DNA from: Gordionus sp. m RMFG-2023
Lineage: Eukaryota > Nematomorpha > Gordioida > Chordodea > Parachordodidae
Length of the DNA: 64,000 nt
Direction: 5' to 3'
NCBI RefSeq assembly: GCF_954871325.1
Contig: NC_088775.1
Span: 48,213,561 to 48,277,560, forward strand
Shown here: positions 25,421 through 37,687 of the stretch, in pieces
How the letters are laid out: each line of letters starts with the position of its first letter
How positions within the stretch are numbered: the first letter of the stretch is position 1
Program-made: the position numbers and the translations under genes
Notes under the pieces: generated by a model
What the model was told of the DNA's origin: nothing
Seen by the model: only the letters and a program-made list of their open reading frames with translations
Databases searched by the model: none

Positions 25421-25940
25421 TCATAATACGCATGGTGGAGGGCTATGTATAATATTTAAAACAAAGTTATGCCGGTAAATTGTTATCATGGAAACAGATT
25501 TCGGATTTGGATTTATTAAGAATGAGTCTTTTAAAATTGGCTTCAAGATATTGAAAACCAATATTTTAAGAAGAACATCACAGATTGTTCCATCATCAAG
25601 ATGCCAAATAATTATATCCAAATCAAATTTAGATTTAAGATAATGGATGTGATAATAATACCAAGGTAAAATAAACGAGAACGTTTTCCCCTTGCTGGAT
25701 CCCTTTGTCAGAATCTATGACATGTGGGCTGAGTAAAGAAGTTTTAATGTTACAGTATGTCTCTAGGAATTTTGAATAATCATTTGGGATAAAAACAATT
25801 TATGAAATTCACAAAATTTGCTATTGAAAGCATTTTTAAAGTCTATTTTGATAATAGCCATGTTAGGAGGAGGATTTAGGAATACAAATGACATGCGAAA
25901 CTATGCCTTCTCCCTTAACACCAAATCCTAATTAATAAGT
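25421..25940 (-). pseudogene. LINE reverse transcriptase fragment
   Basis: On the minus strand, from high to low: motif A-like wording MAIIKIDFKNAFNS (about 25870-25825), a SDKGIQQGE phrase matching motif B, and WHLDDGTICDVLL matching the motif C YxDD block (YLDD changed to HLDD, about 25608). Wording after it (ILKDSFLINPNPKS) matches the family's thumb side. The frames differ between motifs, so it is broken. It belongs to the same family as the long copy at 49745-52446 and sits between the arms of the inverted repeat. Confidence 0.7.
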
Positions 25941-26385
25941 ATACGTAATAAGTTAAGACCCTGGGTTTTGACCCATGGCAATTATTTTTGCCAATAATCT
26001 TCTAAATAGCCCATTGCAATGGGGTGGACACCACCATAGTATTTGTGAGATAATCAGGTGCCCCCATAATTGATTCGAATCTATGACGGCAGGTCTTTTT
26101 TTAAAAGAGTATTTAGGAAGGTTTTACGAAGTGAGAGAGCAAAAACCATTACGTCTGGATGTGGAAAATTTCTTAAAAGAATTAATAAATATCATAACTC
26201 ACAAATCATATTTTTTCCCCCATATTTTTCATAATATATTTGGCTTTTTCTCTAAAAATTTATAGAAATCTTGGAAGGATGAATACGGATAATCTATTCC
26301 TCTCATTTGACTATTATTCTGATTCATCCATCGTCAAATGAAGGTAAAATTTATAATTTATCCATATGGAGAAAATTCTGATTAC

Positions 26386-26414
26386 CCGTCATTCTTGACG
26401 GTCTATCAGCTAGT
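26386..26414 (+). mobile_element. Helitron-like 3' terminus
   Basis: A hairpin (CCGTCA TTCT TGACGG, 26386-26401) is followed after eight bases by CTAGT (26410-26414), the layout of a Helitron 3' end (short hairpin, then CTRRT). The same hairpin and CTAGT occur in reverse at 63173-63202. No 5' TC end or RepHel protein was found, so the element's length is unknown. Confidence 0.55.
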
Positions 26415-26865
26415 ATTGTAATAATGGCAATAAAAACAAAGTGACTATTTAGGAAAAATATCACTAGCAAGTATGCAAAAATTATTTAAAAAAAATTAAT
26501 TTATCTTACTTATCCTTTAAAATGTGCTCATATTTAATTTATAAAAACCTATATTTGTTCTTGCAATTTTTCGAATCAATTTTTGATAAATAATATATGG
26601 AATTTATCTTACTTTTTAGGTAATAATATAATATGATTTTAAAATATAATAAACAAAAGATAATTTAAAATTTTTTATAGAATAATAATACGCCATCTTG
26701 CGGATTTAATAATAATGAAATTTATTTTAATATAATTTTAAACGAATTATTATGAGATAAGAGAAAATTCAACTATTAATGTATATTTCTTTATTATTGA
26801 ATATATCAAATAATTTAATTTTTTATATGTTATTTATATCATAGGAAAATGAATCAAATTTAAGC

Positions 26866-26975
26866 ATTTGCAGTTTACCTTAGCATTTGCAGTTTACCTT
26901 AGCATTTGCAGTTTACCTTAGCATTTGCAGTTTACCTTAGCATTTGCAGTTTACCTTAGCATTTGCAGTTTAGTC
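26866..26975. repeat. 19-base minisatellite
   Basis: About six near-perfect copies of the 19-base unit agcatttgcagtttacctt. The single-copy form is the outer tip of the left inverted-repeat arm at 25020, so this is a local expansion in the right arm. Confidence 0.9.
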
Positions 26976-26985
26976 AAACCCTTTA

Positions 26986-27887
26986 TTTACTATATTTTTT
27001 TAAATTAAATAGTACATATTAATATTTATACCATATATTTATATATTATTTTTTAAATTATTTGCAATCTTATTATTTATTTATTTTTTCAAGCATTGTT
27101 TCTTTTTATATTTTAAAAAAAATTTCTTTTTTCAAATAAGCAGCCAAAAATAAATTATAATTACCAGAGTTGTTAAGGCTCCTTTTTAAAAATAGCTAAC
27201 TCCCGCTCCTAACTTCTCAAAAGAAGCTAGCTCCCCTCCAAGTAATGGAGTGCCACTCAATCCTTTCCTTTGATTTTCATTCTTTTAGAAAGTACAAAAC
27301 AAAATAATAATTTTTTTATCAAAAAAGTTTTATTTTTAAATATGTTTTTCTTTTATATATTAGAAATTTAAATAATTATTAAATATTAATTTAATTATCT
27401 GGTGGAATTATAAGCACTATAAAAAAATTCATTCACTCATTCATTTTATTTAAAATTCATGTTTATATATAGAAAACACATTATTATTGAAAATGGACTA
27501 AAATGAAAATAATAAACAACACAAGTAATACCAAGCCCCATTAAAATAATTTATGATTTTTTCATATTCATATCATTTTATTTATTTATCTTGAGTTAAA
27601 TTAACTATTCTAACCCAGAACTAAGTATAAGTATTAATCCTCCTCCCAACTAAAATGAACCATATTTGTTTCACAAACATAATCCAATGTAAATGTTTAA
27701 GGATTTTTCTGAACTAGAGTGGAATCTTTACTTAAAATATATTGATTATTAATGATCTTATCATTCAAACATAACATCATTATATGACATAGATCATTAA
27801 TATTAAAAAAAATATATAGATAATCTTGATAGCTATTTTATTAAATATAAATTCTAATTTTATATTAAAATCTATATTTTTTTTTAT
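26986..27887. other. stretch without a recognised gene
   Basis: A+T-rich. A short less A+T-rich patch at 27178-27260 (agctaactcccgctcc) may be a transposon end. Nothing coding is supported before 27888. Confidence 0.35.
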
Positions 27888-28860
27888 ATTATCATGCATA
27901 AAAATACATAGTAAAAAAAGAAAATACAAAAGTGAAGCAGAAAAACTTCATGAGAAATCTTGTAACGAACTTAAGATTGCTGGTGAAAATCCAAAACAGC
28001 AAAAGTTGTCTTTTTTCAATATAGCAACTACAAACTTATAAAAAACATCTTCATATCTTGAAACTTCTTCAGACTCCCCTTTATGCACCAAAAAAGGTGA
28101 TAGTACAACGTTGCCTGACATTCTAGTCAATACCATAAAAAGTTCACTATCACATCTAAAAAAGTCATCCATCTTTATGTTTATTACAAGTATCTTCACC
28201 CATTATAAATTTTGATTCATGTTCTAATATACTGATTTTTCTCATGCTCAAACAAACGACAAAAATAGCATATTTAACATGCTCAGAGACTCCAGCTTCT
28301 TATTTACCTTTACATGATAGGACAATTTCACCAAATATTCCAATATCATTTCCTTCAAATGATAATAGCATTCCTATTCTATCCCTAACTTTAAAGGAAC
28401 CTTCATCTTTATCTACATTACAAATACCTTCATCTTTCTACATTACAAATACCTTCATCTTTATCTACATTACAAATACCTTCATCTATATCTACATTAC
28501 AAATACCTACATCTATCAATTCTAGTCGAATACCCGGCTTTTCATGCACAGAAGCAGCAAATTAAAAAAAAAGATCTCACCTATTAAGTCAAATTTATTT
28601 CATTTAAATTCAAATCTTTTTTATACCAACATCCAATCCAACCTGTGGACCTGAGACTAAATACATCGCGTTTGTATTATAGAGTAGTTATGGAAGATAA
28701 AGTATCACGAAATTGGCTTGCTATAATTAATCATGAAATTAAAGCTATTTACTGCTCAATTTGTATAGCTTTTACTGGTTATGAAAATTCATTTTCAAAA
28801 GGGTGCACCAATTTTAAATATATATTCTGTTATTGAAAAGTCAAATTCTGTCGATTTTGA
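27888..28860 (+). pseudogene. ZMYM1-type hAT transposase, N-terminal pieces
   Basis: Plus-strand readings begin with lysine-rich SKKRKYKSEAEKLHEK and QQKLSFFNIATT (about 27905-28040), the usual basic N-terminus. At 28645-28836 comes a TTF-type zinc-finger region: DKVSRNWLAIINHEIKAIYC, then SICIAFTGYENSFSKGCTNF. In ZMYM1/TTF hAT proteins this finger precedes the catalytic domain. The pieces are in different frames with stops between. The rest of the protein appears downstream (33225 and 34296) after roughly 4.4 kb of inserted or unrelated DNA. Confidence 0.6.
28388..28510. repeat. 27-base minisatellite inside the transposase relic
   Basis: Four to five copies of a 27-base unit ending in tctacattacaaatac; one copy is two bases short. 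In one frame the 27-base unit is a nine-residue repeat (LSTLQIPSS), so it may have expanded while coding. Confidence 0.8.
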
Positions 28861-29389
28861 GCCGTGCGTAACTTCTTTTTTTACAAATATATTATATTAT
28901 TAGATTTCGTTTATTATAAAAATATTTCAGAGCTTTTATTTAATTATTTTCAATATTTTATTTTTTTGTTTTATAAATATTTTGTTAAAGAATATTTTTC
29001 CTCAGCCTTCCATATTAATAAAAAAATAAAAATATATATAAAACAATTAAGATTTAGTAAATATATTACAAGAAATAATAAGAATTATGATATAAAATTA
29101 TGATATAAAATTATTACTAATATATAAAAATATGGGAAGATTATTTTAAATCATTTATTTATTAGGGATAGGCTTGTTGCTGGCCATTAAATGAATGAAA
29201 TAATATATGTAATAAAGTTCATAAATTAATGAAGAATAATGCATTCAACTCAAAGGACGAGTAATTCTTTTAAAATGATCATATACATAAATATTAAAAA
29301 TATAAAAATTATTTTAAATTTTAATATAGTATTTTAGATTTCAAATAAAATCTTATATTTCCAGGCCGCAGACTAGGTAAAAGCGGACC

Positions 29390-29860
29390 GTAGGCCCTTT
29401 TTCTTAAGAAATCTCCCACGAGGCCTTTAGTCTCCCAGTCCGCCCTTGATATTATCCCAGTTTCAAAGGGCAAGCTGAGAGGATGGTAGCCCTTGTTAAA
29501 AATTGGATTTAAAAGGCCAGAAAGCAAAATAATGATAACTGGTTAGCGCGTCTGTATTATAACAATTCGCGTAACCGAGAAGGTATAAAACCTTCTGAAT
29601 TATTTCTGGGTCGAAGAACAAATGTACCATTAGATTTATTGAGACCCAAAAAGATCTATGCATACCCTGTGATTGGTATGAAAAAACAAAATTTAGTGAG
29701 AGCCAAATAGTGGGCATGTATATTTGTCAATAAAGAGAATAAGTGGGTTAAGGGCAGGGTATAAAACTATATAGGATCGAGATTAAATAAAATCATACTA
29801 ATAAATGGCATTACCATCATTATACATAATGATCAAGTGCGTTTAGGAGGAAAAATGTAA
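29390..29860 (+). mobile_element. Ty3/gypsy integrase fossil
   Basis: Plus-strand relic. Integrase wording includes KGQAERMVALVKNW (near 29465), then GIKPSELFLGRRTNVPLDLL (near 29580) and a C-terminal HNDQVRLGG (near 29830), typical of the end of Ty3/gypsy pol. It is broken and has no paired LTRs in view. Age cannot be judged beyond moderately old. Confidence 0.65.
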
Positions 29861-32800
29861 AGTGCAATATTGTGAATTTCATTTGTCTTCACCATAAAAT
29901 GGTAGTTTACAGTTTGCATAATATTATAGTTTAATATAAGTAACACCGATGAACTTTATAGTACAAAAGTGGGTAAATTAATACGATATAATATCGTAGT
30001 GTAACATGCATAGGAAAAGTTAAGTTTATTATGTAGCAACTGTGTACTTGGTGAATACAAAAGTAGGTTGTTCCATGTATAATGATATAATATTTTTGCT
30101 GAAATAGCATAAAAAATTATAATTTTATTATATTCATGCAAGAACAATTGTTCATTATATCCGTTTAATAGCATTTTGTTGGATTAATGGTAATTAGTAA
30201 AATTGGTTAAAGAATATTGATAATTAACATCATTATCATGAAAGTGAAAAAAAATAAATAAAACTTGGTTGGTAATATTGATGGCAGGTTCAATGAAGTT
30301 TTTTCTCCTTTGGATTAGTTTTTTTTCGTTTTATTACACACATCACATTTTTGACTCAATAATAATCACTAATATTAATTAATAATCAAATCATATTTAT
30401 ATCATTATTTTTTTGAAATTCTTTTCGGAAAATTATTTAATAAAAATTTAATCGCTTCTCATTGTTGTGTTTGTAAAAATTATGTTTTTTTTATTTGTGC
30501 GCGACTTTGTTAAGGTCGTTTATTTTTTTTACCTTTCATTCAATATTTATTTTTGTGTTATAAGAAAAAAGACACAATATGTAATAACTTTTTGGGGGTC
30601 GCGATTATTATTTTCGATTTTTGTAAAAAAGAAGAAATATATATAGAGATAAAAATAGTTTTGAAATTATTACTATGTTTTTTTGTCGCGATTGGATTTT
30701 CATAGAAAATAATAAAGTATTTAAACCAAAATAGATTTTATTGGGATTCTACGAATTTTTGGTAAAATATTTAAATCAAAATAGGTTTTATTTTAAGAGT
30801 TCTACAAAACTCATGTTTTAACCAATTCGAAACTCTTGGATTTCGAGTCTTGTTATGTCCAGATAACCATAAAAATACCTAAAATGGAATGGATATTAAA
30901 ACTTCTACCAAAGATGATTTGACTAATGCCGTAAAAAAAGGCGATGTTTTAGATGTCAAACGGAGGTACATTTGATTAAGCAGAAATGGATAAGACTACT
31001 ATCGGCCAATAAAAGAGGGTTAGATATATCGGAAATAGATCCAGGGCTATCCTCCCGCAAGATAGATCCAGGCCCATTCTCTAGCAATACTACTATGTAA
31101 GTATGTAAAAATCAAGAAAGAAAGAAAGATACTGCTAATAAAGATATGAACAATGTTACAATAAAGGAACTAACAATGCTAGCCATTTATAAAGATTAAT
31201 GATAAATTTTTTTGATTTATATGTTATTTTTTAAATATATATTATTATAATACAGGAAACAGTGCGTGCCTCTTGCCCGTGAAGGGGTGGCATGTCATAG
31301 GATTCTGAAATATGAATTATTTTAAGTTTTTGATATTATTATATAATAGATATGTCAATCAAAAATTCTATAATTTTTGATTGGTTATTAATTAAAAATA
31401 TTGTTAGTATAAGATATAAAAGTTGTATGGATATATTTTTTTAATATTAATGTTCAGAACAAATTTATATGAAAAAGAATAAAATTGCAGCTATTTAATA
31501 AAAAATTGTAGTTACATTGATCTTAAGTAAGTATAATAAAATATTTCAAAGATTCAAGGGCTAATAAAATAACTTCATCATGTTTTAATCTTTTCTTTGT
31601 TTCCAATATTTTATCAAAAAGGATATCTATAAGGGATGCCTTTGCCTCAGAATCACTAAAATCATCAAAGTAAATAAATATTTTATCCATCGTCTTAACA
31701 ACAAACGTTGCTCTGGTTCGGGACAATCCTGCCGTTGTCAACGTGATTATTTATTATTTTGGAAAAATTGTTTTCGCTGCCCTCACTCTATATAAAAAAT
31801 ATATACAAGACTAGTTAAAAAGTTCATGATAAAATTGCCTGAAATTCAGTGTGGGTTGGGTACTCTATATATGCTGAAATAAATTTCCCATCCAATCAGA
31901 TTTTTCAAAATTAAAAATTGATATCAGTAATGGATTCAAAATTAAGAGATTTCAAATCCCCATGGATACCATATCCCAATACGACATATATAGAATATTT
32001 TGTCTAAATTCATTATTATTATTTTTATCGAAATTTTAAAATATATAAAATAAAAAAAATGCAAATGGACTTGGGCACTATAATTTGAGTAATAATTTGA
32101 ATCCATGTTAATTATATTTTGAACTTAAATAATTAGTAAAACCTGGATAGTTTTGCATTTGAAGCATTCGAAGGCAAGTTTATAGCATTTCGGTTTGATG
32201 GCACCTACCCTAATGACGTTACCCTTAATACAAATGTATTTTTGATAAAGATTTGATTTTAATTCTTTGTAAGATATCAAAAGATCGAATCGGGTGAATC
32301 TGGCTTCTATATAAGGTACCTCGGTTTCGTCGTCAAATTTGGCAACTTTTGTATTAAAAAAAGATTATAATTAATAGCAAAAATTTTTGAGCGAGCCTTT
32401 CTTATGAGAAATTTAATAAAAATAATTGAAAGGAAATTTTTTTAAATTTGTAAAAAAATTTTGAGAAAATCAACAATAAAACCTCAGCGTTTCAGTTATT
32501 ATTCCAGGAATAATATAAGACATTTAGTATCAAAAAATGAATAAAGCACTTACAAGCAGAGTCTGGACACCACTATTTTTTCAGGTTAAGTACAAGCCCA
32601 GATCCCGATTTTTTTTAGAATGGTCGGTAAGGATCGAGGTTCAAAATTTTTTTTAAAATGGCGCTCGGTAAGGGTCCAGACAAGCCTAGCCCAAGATTGG
32701 TTCGATCCAAATCTATTATAAATAAAAATTACTATAATTTCGAATATTTTTTAGTCTAGCCAAAGTTATATAACTTTGATATTCTTTAGCCATCAAGAAA

Positions 32801-33224
32801 TGCAGAGCACAGTTATTATGGAGAATCAATCGTTAGATAATTTGCTTACAAATGCATCTTCGTAAGAAAAATTTCAAAACAATGTAGATTGTGCAGGATA
32901 TGTATTATGGTACCATATTCCTTTAATACTATTGCAAAAAATCACTATAGTATTGTTAAAGATTTCTTATCCTTTGTCAGAGATTTTCTTAAACACGTAG
33001 AAATATCTTTCATTCAAAATGAAATTGCATAAGACAAATATGCCATACTTGTTGGTTTTAAATAATATCGCCTAAAACATTACACAAAATAAGGCTTTCT
33101 GGAAACTTTTATTTCTTAAAATTATGATAACAATATTTGAGAGTAGAATTAAAGTTTGTAATTATATTATAATGTTAAATATAAAATAGAAATGCAGATC
33201 AAAATACATGCCTTTTATTTTGTC
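29861..33224. other. A+T-rich stretch, no recognised gene
   Basis: I see no supported gene here. A minus-strand reading of 72 codons (31523-31741, KTMDKIFIYFDDFSDSEAKA and KRLKHDEVILLALESL) has non-repetitive, protein-like composition. It is unrecognised and lacks clear splice sites. At 32563-32690 gtctggac and gtccagac flank a short inverted stretch. Confidence 0.3.
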
Positions 33225-33530
33225 TTAAGGCTGATGAGACAAAAGATGCATGAGGTTGTGAAAACATGAGCATAATTATTCGCTATATTTTTTCTGGAGA
33301 AATCAAAAAAAATTTAATCGGAATTACTAATTTACAGTGTCTTATTGCTGAAAGCATTACTGATTGCATTTTAAAGCAACTTAATGCGTTAAATATTAAT
33401 TCAATGAATATAATAAGCCAGGCATATGATGGTGCAAACGTTATGTCTGGCCGAAATGGAGGGGTGCAAACCCTGCTTCAAAAAAAATTAATAAAACTAA
33501 CCATAAGTTGCACCTTGTGGTTAAAATTGG
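33225..33530 (+). pseudogene. ZMYM1-type hAT transposase, catalytic-domain piece
   Basis: The reading ADETKDA...GCENMSIIIRYIFSGEI, then LKQLNALNINSMNIISQAYD, then GANVMSGRNGGVQTL is the DUF4371-type RNase H-like segment of ZMYM1-like hAT transposases. The first catalytic aspartate region (D-E-T-K-D) and the YDGAxxMSG phrase are both visible. One stop lies before the start codon at 33266 and the reading ends at 33538, so only part of the domain survives. It is in the same orientation as the zinc-finger piece at 28645. Confidence 0.75.
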
Positions 33531-34295
33531 TACAATAATATTGTTGTCATTTCTAATTTTTTTAATTTATCCAATGCATTGTATAATTTTTTTAGGCGTT
33601 TTAACGTATCCTGTAAATATACAGGCCATACTCTTAGAGACTTTTAGACCAGAGGTAGACTGATAATTTAGAAACATCTCGAATTATTTATGAGAATTTT
33701 GAGGTTGGTGAAATATTATTTTACTTTTCTAATAGAACTTTTAATTCAGAGGTTTCCACTCATGATTCAATCGAAGCCTCTGGTCTTTTATCTCAATGTG
33801 ATAATATAAATTACGTAATTTTAGCCATTATTATCTATGAAATATTAATAACAATAGATTCACTAAATAAGTATCTACAGTCAGTAGGTACTAATCTAGT
33901 GATGCTAAAAATTGTATTGAATCCAATCAATATCTAAAAATAAAAAAGAGATAATTCTTTTGATTTGATTAGAATTAAAACTATAAAACTTTTAGCAAAA
34001 TTTAATTTAACCCCCCAAAAATCATCAAGGGTACGTAAAACGCCTTTAGATTTTCAAGATTTTTTAGTCGAGACAAAATTACAATTTGATTGTGAAAAAG
34101 ACTCCAATTAGAGTTCTTTAAAAAAGTTATTATGAAATTTTAGATTTATAGATCGTTTTACAGATTTACCGAAGATGATTATAATTTGTTATCATGTTTT
34201 AATACTTTGTCTCCCCTTGATCCGGATTTTTTATACCAGATAAAATGGCTCCATTAGAGTCATTATTAAACTTAAATTGAAACACTACATCTGAA

Positions 34296-34812
34296 ATGAA
34301 AGTAACTAAAGAATTATTAGTCAAGGAAGTTAAAAAAACACCTAATTTTGAAATCTTAAATATAATGTATAAAAAAAAATATTATCTCGCATTTAAAGAA
34401 TTATATAAATGCTACTCAGCAGTCATTATCATTGGAGTGTCAACGGCTTCTTGTAAGGCCTCATTCTCTACACTAAAGAGAGTTTTATCTAGCACTAGAG
34501 AATCAATGAAAGATCAATGTAAGCAAAATTTAGTGTTGATGGCTTATGAAAAAAAGATAACACAAAATTTATCATTTAAATTATTTATGCTACTTAAAAA
34601 TAAAAATCGTCATTATTATATTATAGTATTATTTTGTATATTCATATTATAGTATTATATTGTATTTATATTACATTTTCAAATTTTTAATAAAAATAGC
34701 TAAAAAATTTATATGTAAGATTAATTATTTGTTATATTTAAAAAAAAATAGTGCCCCCCTCCCAAGTAAAAAGCTGCCCCCCTCCACCAGGAAATTCCTG
34801 GCTACGGCCCTG
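34296..34812 (+). pseudogene. ZMYM1-type hAT transposase C-terminus and element end
   Basis: The reading ELYKCYSAVIIIGVSTASCK, then ASFSTLKRVLSSTRESMKD, is the hAT C-terminal dimerisation domain (usual form ...SSATCERSFSxLKRIKTxLRSTM); the ERSFS glutamate-arginine pair is changed to KA. Downstream, ctcccaagtaaaaagc and gaaattcctggctacggccctg (34790-34812) match the G/C-rich 3' ends of this hAT group. The 5' end with its 8-base duplication was not located. Confidence 0.7.
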
Positions 34813-35474
34813 GGGAAGGGGGGAGAGCAAAAATTTTGGAGGGCGAGTTGGGAAATTTTTTAACATCATAAAACGAATTTTTGAGTTATTTGAATATAAA
34901 ATTAAAATCTACAAATGATTTTTTTTGAAAAATGATAAGTTAATTTAATGATTTTATAAATATGTTGATATCAGGTGCGTACGCAGCGAAGGGAGGGCAG
35001 AGTGACAAATCCCCTCTTCAAAAAATCCAGATGCCAGTTTAAATATTATTCAAAGATATTATTGATTACTGCATATATATTTCATTTTAATTTATTTATC
35101 ACAAATACACTACTAATTCATTCTACGAATTAATATCGATTTCAAAATTTCCTTGGCGTTATATTTATCCATCATTTTAAAATTTCTCAAATCATTAACT
35201 GCGAAACTAAGGTACAATGGTTCAAAAATATTATATCGATATGATTGACACTATGAGAATAGCTAAAAGAAGCATTATATTGGCTAAGGAAATTAGGGCA
35301 TATGTAGATGACAAATTTTAGCGCTGTGCCAATATTTAAATGACCTGTTTATATATACGTATATCTTAGAATTGGCACTAAATTGATAGCTTATTTTTTT
35401 ATGTATAAGCATCTTGGAATATCGATATAAAATTAAAACTTGTTATAAAACAATTATCATAAGAATCAGAATTC

Positions 35475-36080
35475 TTGATAGGCAAAAAATTGTTAAAAAC
35501 CGATCAACAACATAATCATTTCATTTGCAGATGCTCACTTTTCATTAAAATAATTTTATTTGGTAAATTATTTAAAATTTTTATTAACATTAAAAGATGG
35601 TTATGCATTAAAAATTTACTTCTTGTCTTGTGGCATTTACAAGATATACTATACACATTTATAACATATTTTTATATCGGAACAGCCCTAATGAATTTCA
35701 TAAATTATCTAGCTCGACTCGAAACAAGGCAAGCTTATCGTTCCAATAATAATATAGGATCAGTCGAAGAATACCACAGAATAAATCTCTTTATTCCCCT
35801 CTTGGATACTTTTATAGCTAAAATGAATGAAATTTCTCAATTAATCAGGCAGCACTTAAAAATCTGCAAATATTATTACAGCATAATTCTTCCGAATCTA
35901 TTTCAAATCTTGTAAGAGAAAAAATTAAATATTTGGTATTTTTAATTCGGGGATGTTAAAGTATCCCATGATGTATTACTAGCTGAATGCAAACTATGGT
36001 GTAAAAGGTTAGATATGATTGATAATGTTCCAAAAAGCGATATAGATGTTTCGAATAATTTTAAACCCATTTTATACTAT
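35475..36080 (+). pseudogene. hAT transposase remnant within 34973-37077
   Basis: The C-terminal part of the 146-codon reading has ARLETRQAYRSNNNIGSVEE, then YHRINLFIPLLDTFIAKMNE. This is the ...Q......YYR...F.PfLD.fi.ql..R block in the middle of ZMYM1-type hAT transposases. After a stop, LAECKLWCKRLDMIDNVPKS (about 35985) corresponds to the EL..W...W block that follows. The N-terminal zinc finger, the DUF4371 core and the dimerisation domain are absent or unrecognisable, consistent with a 2.1-kb deletion derivative. Confidence 0.65.
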
Positions 36081-36614
36081 TTTCTTAATGTATAAAAATT
36101 TTTATAAATATTTCTACTAATTGAAAGAATATTTCCTTCTTTAACAAAAAACATACCCGAGAAGAAGTGTTGTTAAATGTCTCGATTGGAACCAATTTTT
36201 AAAAACCAGAAAAATATTGCAGCCTCGAGATCTAGCAAATTGATGTCCAAACCTTTGTACCTGAGCAAAATCTTAAGGCTAGCGTAATATTTTTCTGAAT
36301 AATATATTAGGTTAACTTTAAAATCGGCATAAATTGAGCCGTTTAAAAACATTACTAAGAAATACTAACTATGAAAATAGATTGAATGGGTGTTCGCCTT
36401 TCTTAATAAACATAGGGAGTTTAACACCAAGCACATCACTGACTTTAACTCAAGAATATTGAATTTTACATTATAAATTTATAATAAGTTTCTAAATTTA
36501 CCATTTTTAGATACACCCTATTTTTTTAATGAATATTTTGGAAATTTATATAAATGTAATAATTTGTGCATTCTATATTTCCAATATTTTTTTAAAATAT
36601 ATTTAAATTTATAT

Positions 36615-36950
36615 ATCATAAAGTTCTTTATCGATAAATTTATCATATAATGATTCATATGCTGATATACATTTAATATTTTACAATTAATTTATATTTG
36701 AATATGTGTATTAGAAATTGTCAATTTTCACTAATATTATTGTTAAATGGTTTGATTTAAGTTTTTTAAATCGGCTTATATCATAAAGTTCTTTATCGAT
36801 ACATTTATCATATAATGATTCATACGCTGATATACATTTAATATTTTACAATCAATTTATATTTGAATATGTGTATTAGAAATTCTCAATATTCACTAGT
36901 ATTATTGTTAAATGGCTTGATTTAAGTTTTTTTAAATCGGCTTAAATCGA
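36615..36950. repeat. tandem duplication, unit about 165 bases
   Basis: Two adjacent copies (36615-36777 and 36778-36950) start tatcataaagttctttatcg and end tttgatttaagttttttaaatcgg, differing at few positions. It is a recent local duplication within the hAT element. Confidence 0.85.
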
Positions 36951-37228
36951 GCCGCCTAACAACACTAGTCCTAATATGAAACTTAAAATATTCATAGTCC
37001 TTAAATAATTTTCATAAATAAATTTAATTATCCACCCCCCCCCCTCTCCCCGTAACAAATTCCTGCGTACGCGCCTGGTTGATATATTTTAATTGTGTAT
37101 GATAATATAGGGATTCAATTATAAAATATATTTAATTAAAATATTTATAACTATATTACAAAAGATATTATGATCAATGATTGAGCAGTGTAAAACTAAT
37201 AAGAAAATAAAGCATTAAAAATATAATT

Positions 37229-37474
37229 TTAGTTGAGATGTATTTCTAAATGCCTTGAAAACATTTCGAAACTTAATAGTTTCAGTATGTTTTTTTCATG
37301 TCCTAGTAAAATCAAGTTACCCTTTTTTATATCACTACTCGAACGTTTACTTGATTTAATAATTATTTTTAATGATGAAAAAGGTGGATTATATAAACTA
37401 ATGCATAATATTGGAAAAACATTTGGAAGTGCATTTTTATATGGATATAAAAATTTGACAAAATGACGTAACAC
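37229..37474 (-). pseudogene. hAT C-terminal dimerisation fragment
   Basis: The minus-strand reading LYPYKNALPNVFPILCISLY, then NPPFSSLKIIIKSSKRSSSD and ILLGHEKNILKLLSFEMF fits the hAT C-terminal pattern (FPN...LRISLT.P...ERSFS.LK.IK..LRS...LAL.SIE), with the ERS part lost. The opposite-strand reading is its mirror. No upstream domains adjoin it. Confidence 0.5.
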
Positions 37475-37687
37475 AATCTTTATAATTTTCTAAACTTTTA
37501 ACAAATAATTATTTAACAACCTTAAATTCATTTACTAATCCTTTTTCAGTAATATTCTTTTTTAGGAAAATTAAAATGGTCAACTTCAAATTGTTAATAT
37601 TTACACCAGAGACCTGCAGGTCTGGCCTAAAGCCCGGCCTGGGTACACGAACCGGGCTGTATTTTAATTTTTTATATAGCCGGTGTA

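Larger units (their letters stand above)
25008..26985. repeat. inverted-repeat unit, arms about 300 bases
   Basis: The left arm (about 25008-25325) and right arm (about 26690-26985) are inverted copies. The outer ends read gactaaactgcaaatg on the left and its complement catttgcagtttagtc on the right. The inner ends read aatccgcaagttggcgt and acgccatcttgcggatt. The right arm has expanded a 19-base unit (26875-26970). The 1.36 kb between the arms holds a LINE reverse transcriptase piece and a Helitron end. No target duplication is obvious. Confidence 0.7.
34973..37077 (+). mobile_element. ZMYM1-type hAT element, 2.1 kb, perfect target duplication
   Basis: The ends CAGGTGCGTACGCAGCGAAGG and, inverted, CAGGCGCGTACGCAGGAATT are hAT-like. 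The flanks gttgatat (34965-34972 and 37078-37085) are identical over eight bases. A degraded transposase lies inside on the plus strand. Near the 3' end are a tandem duplication (36615-36950) and an aacaacacta end like that of the element at 47943. Confidence 0.88.
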
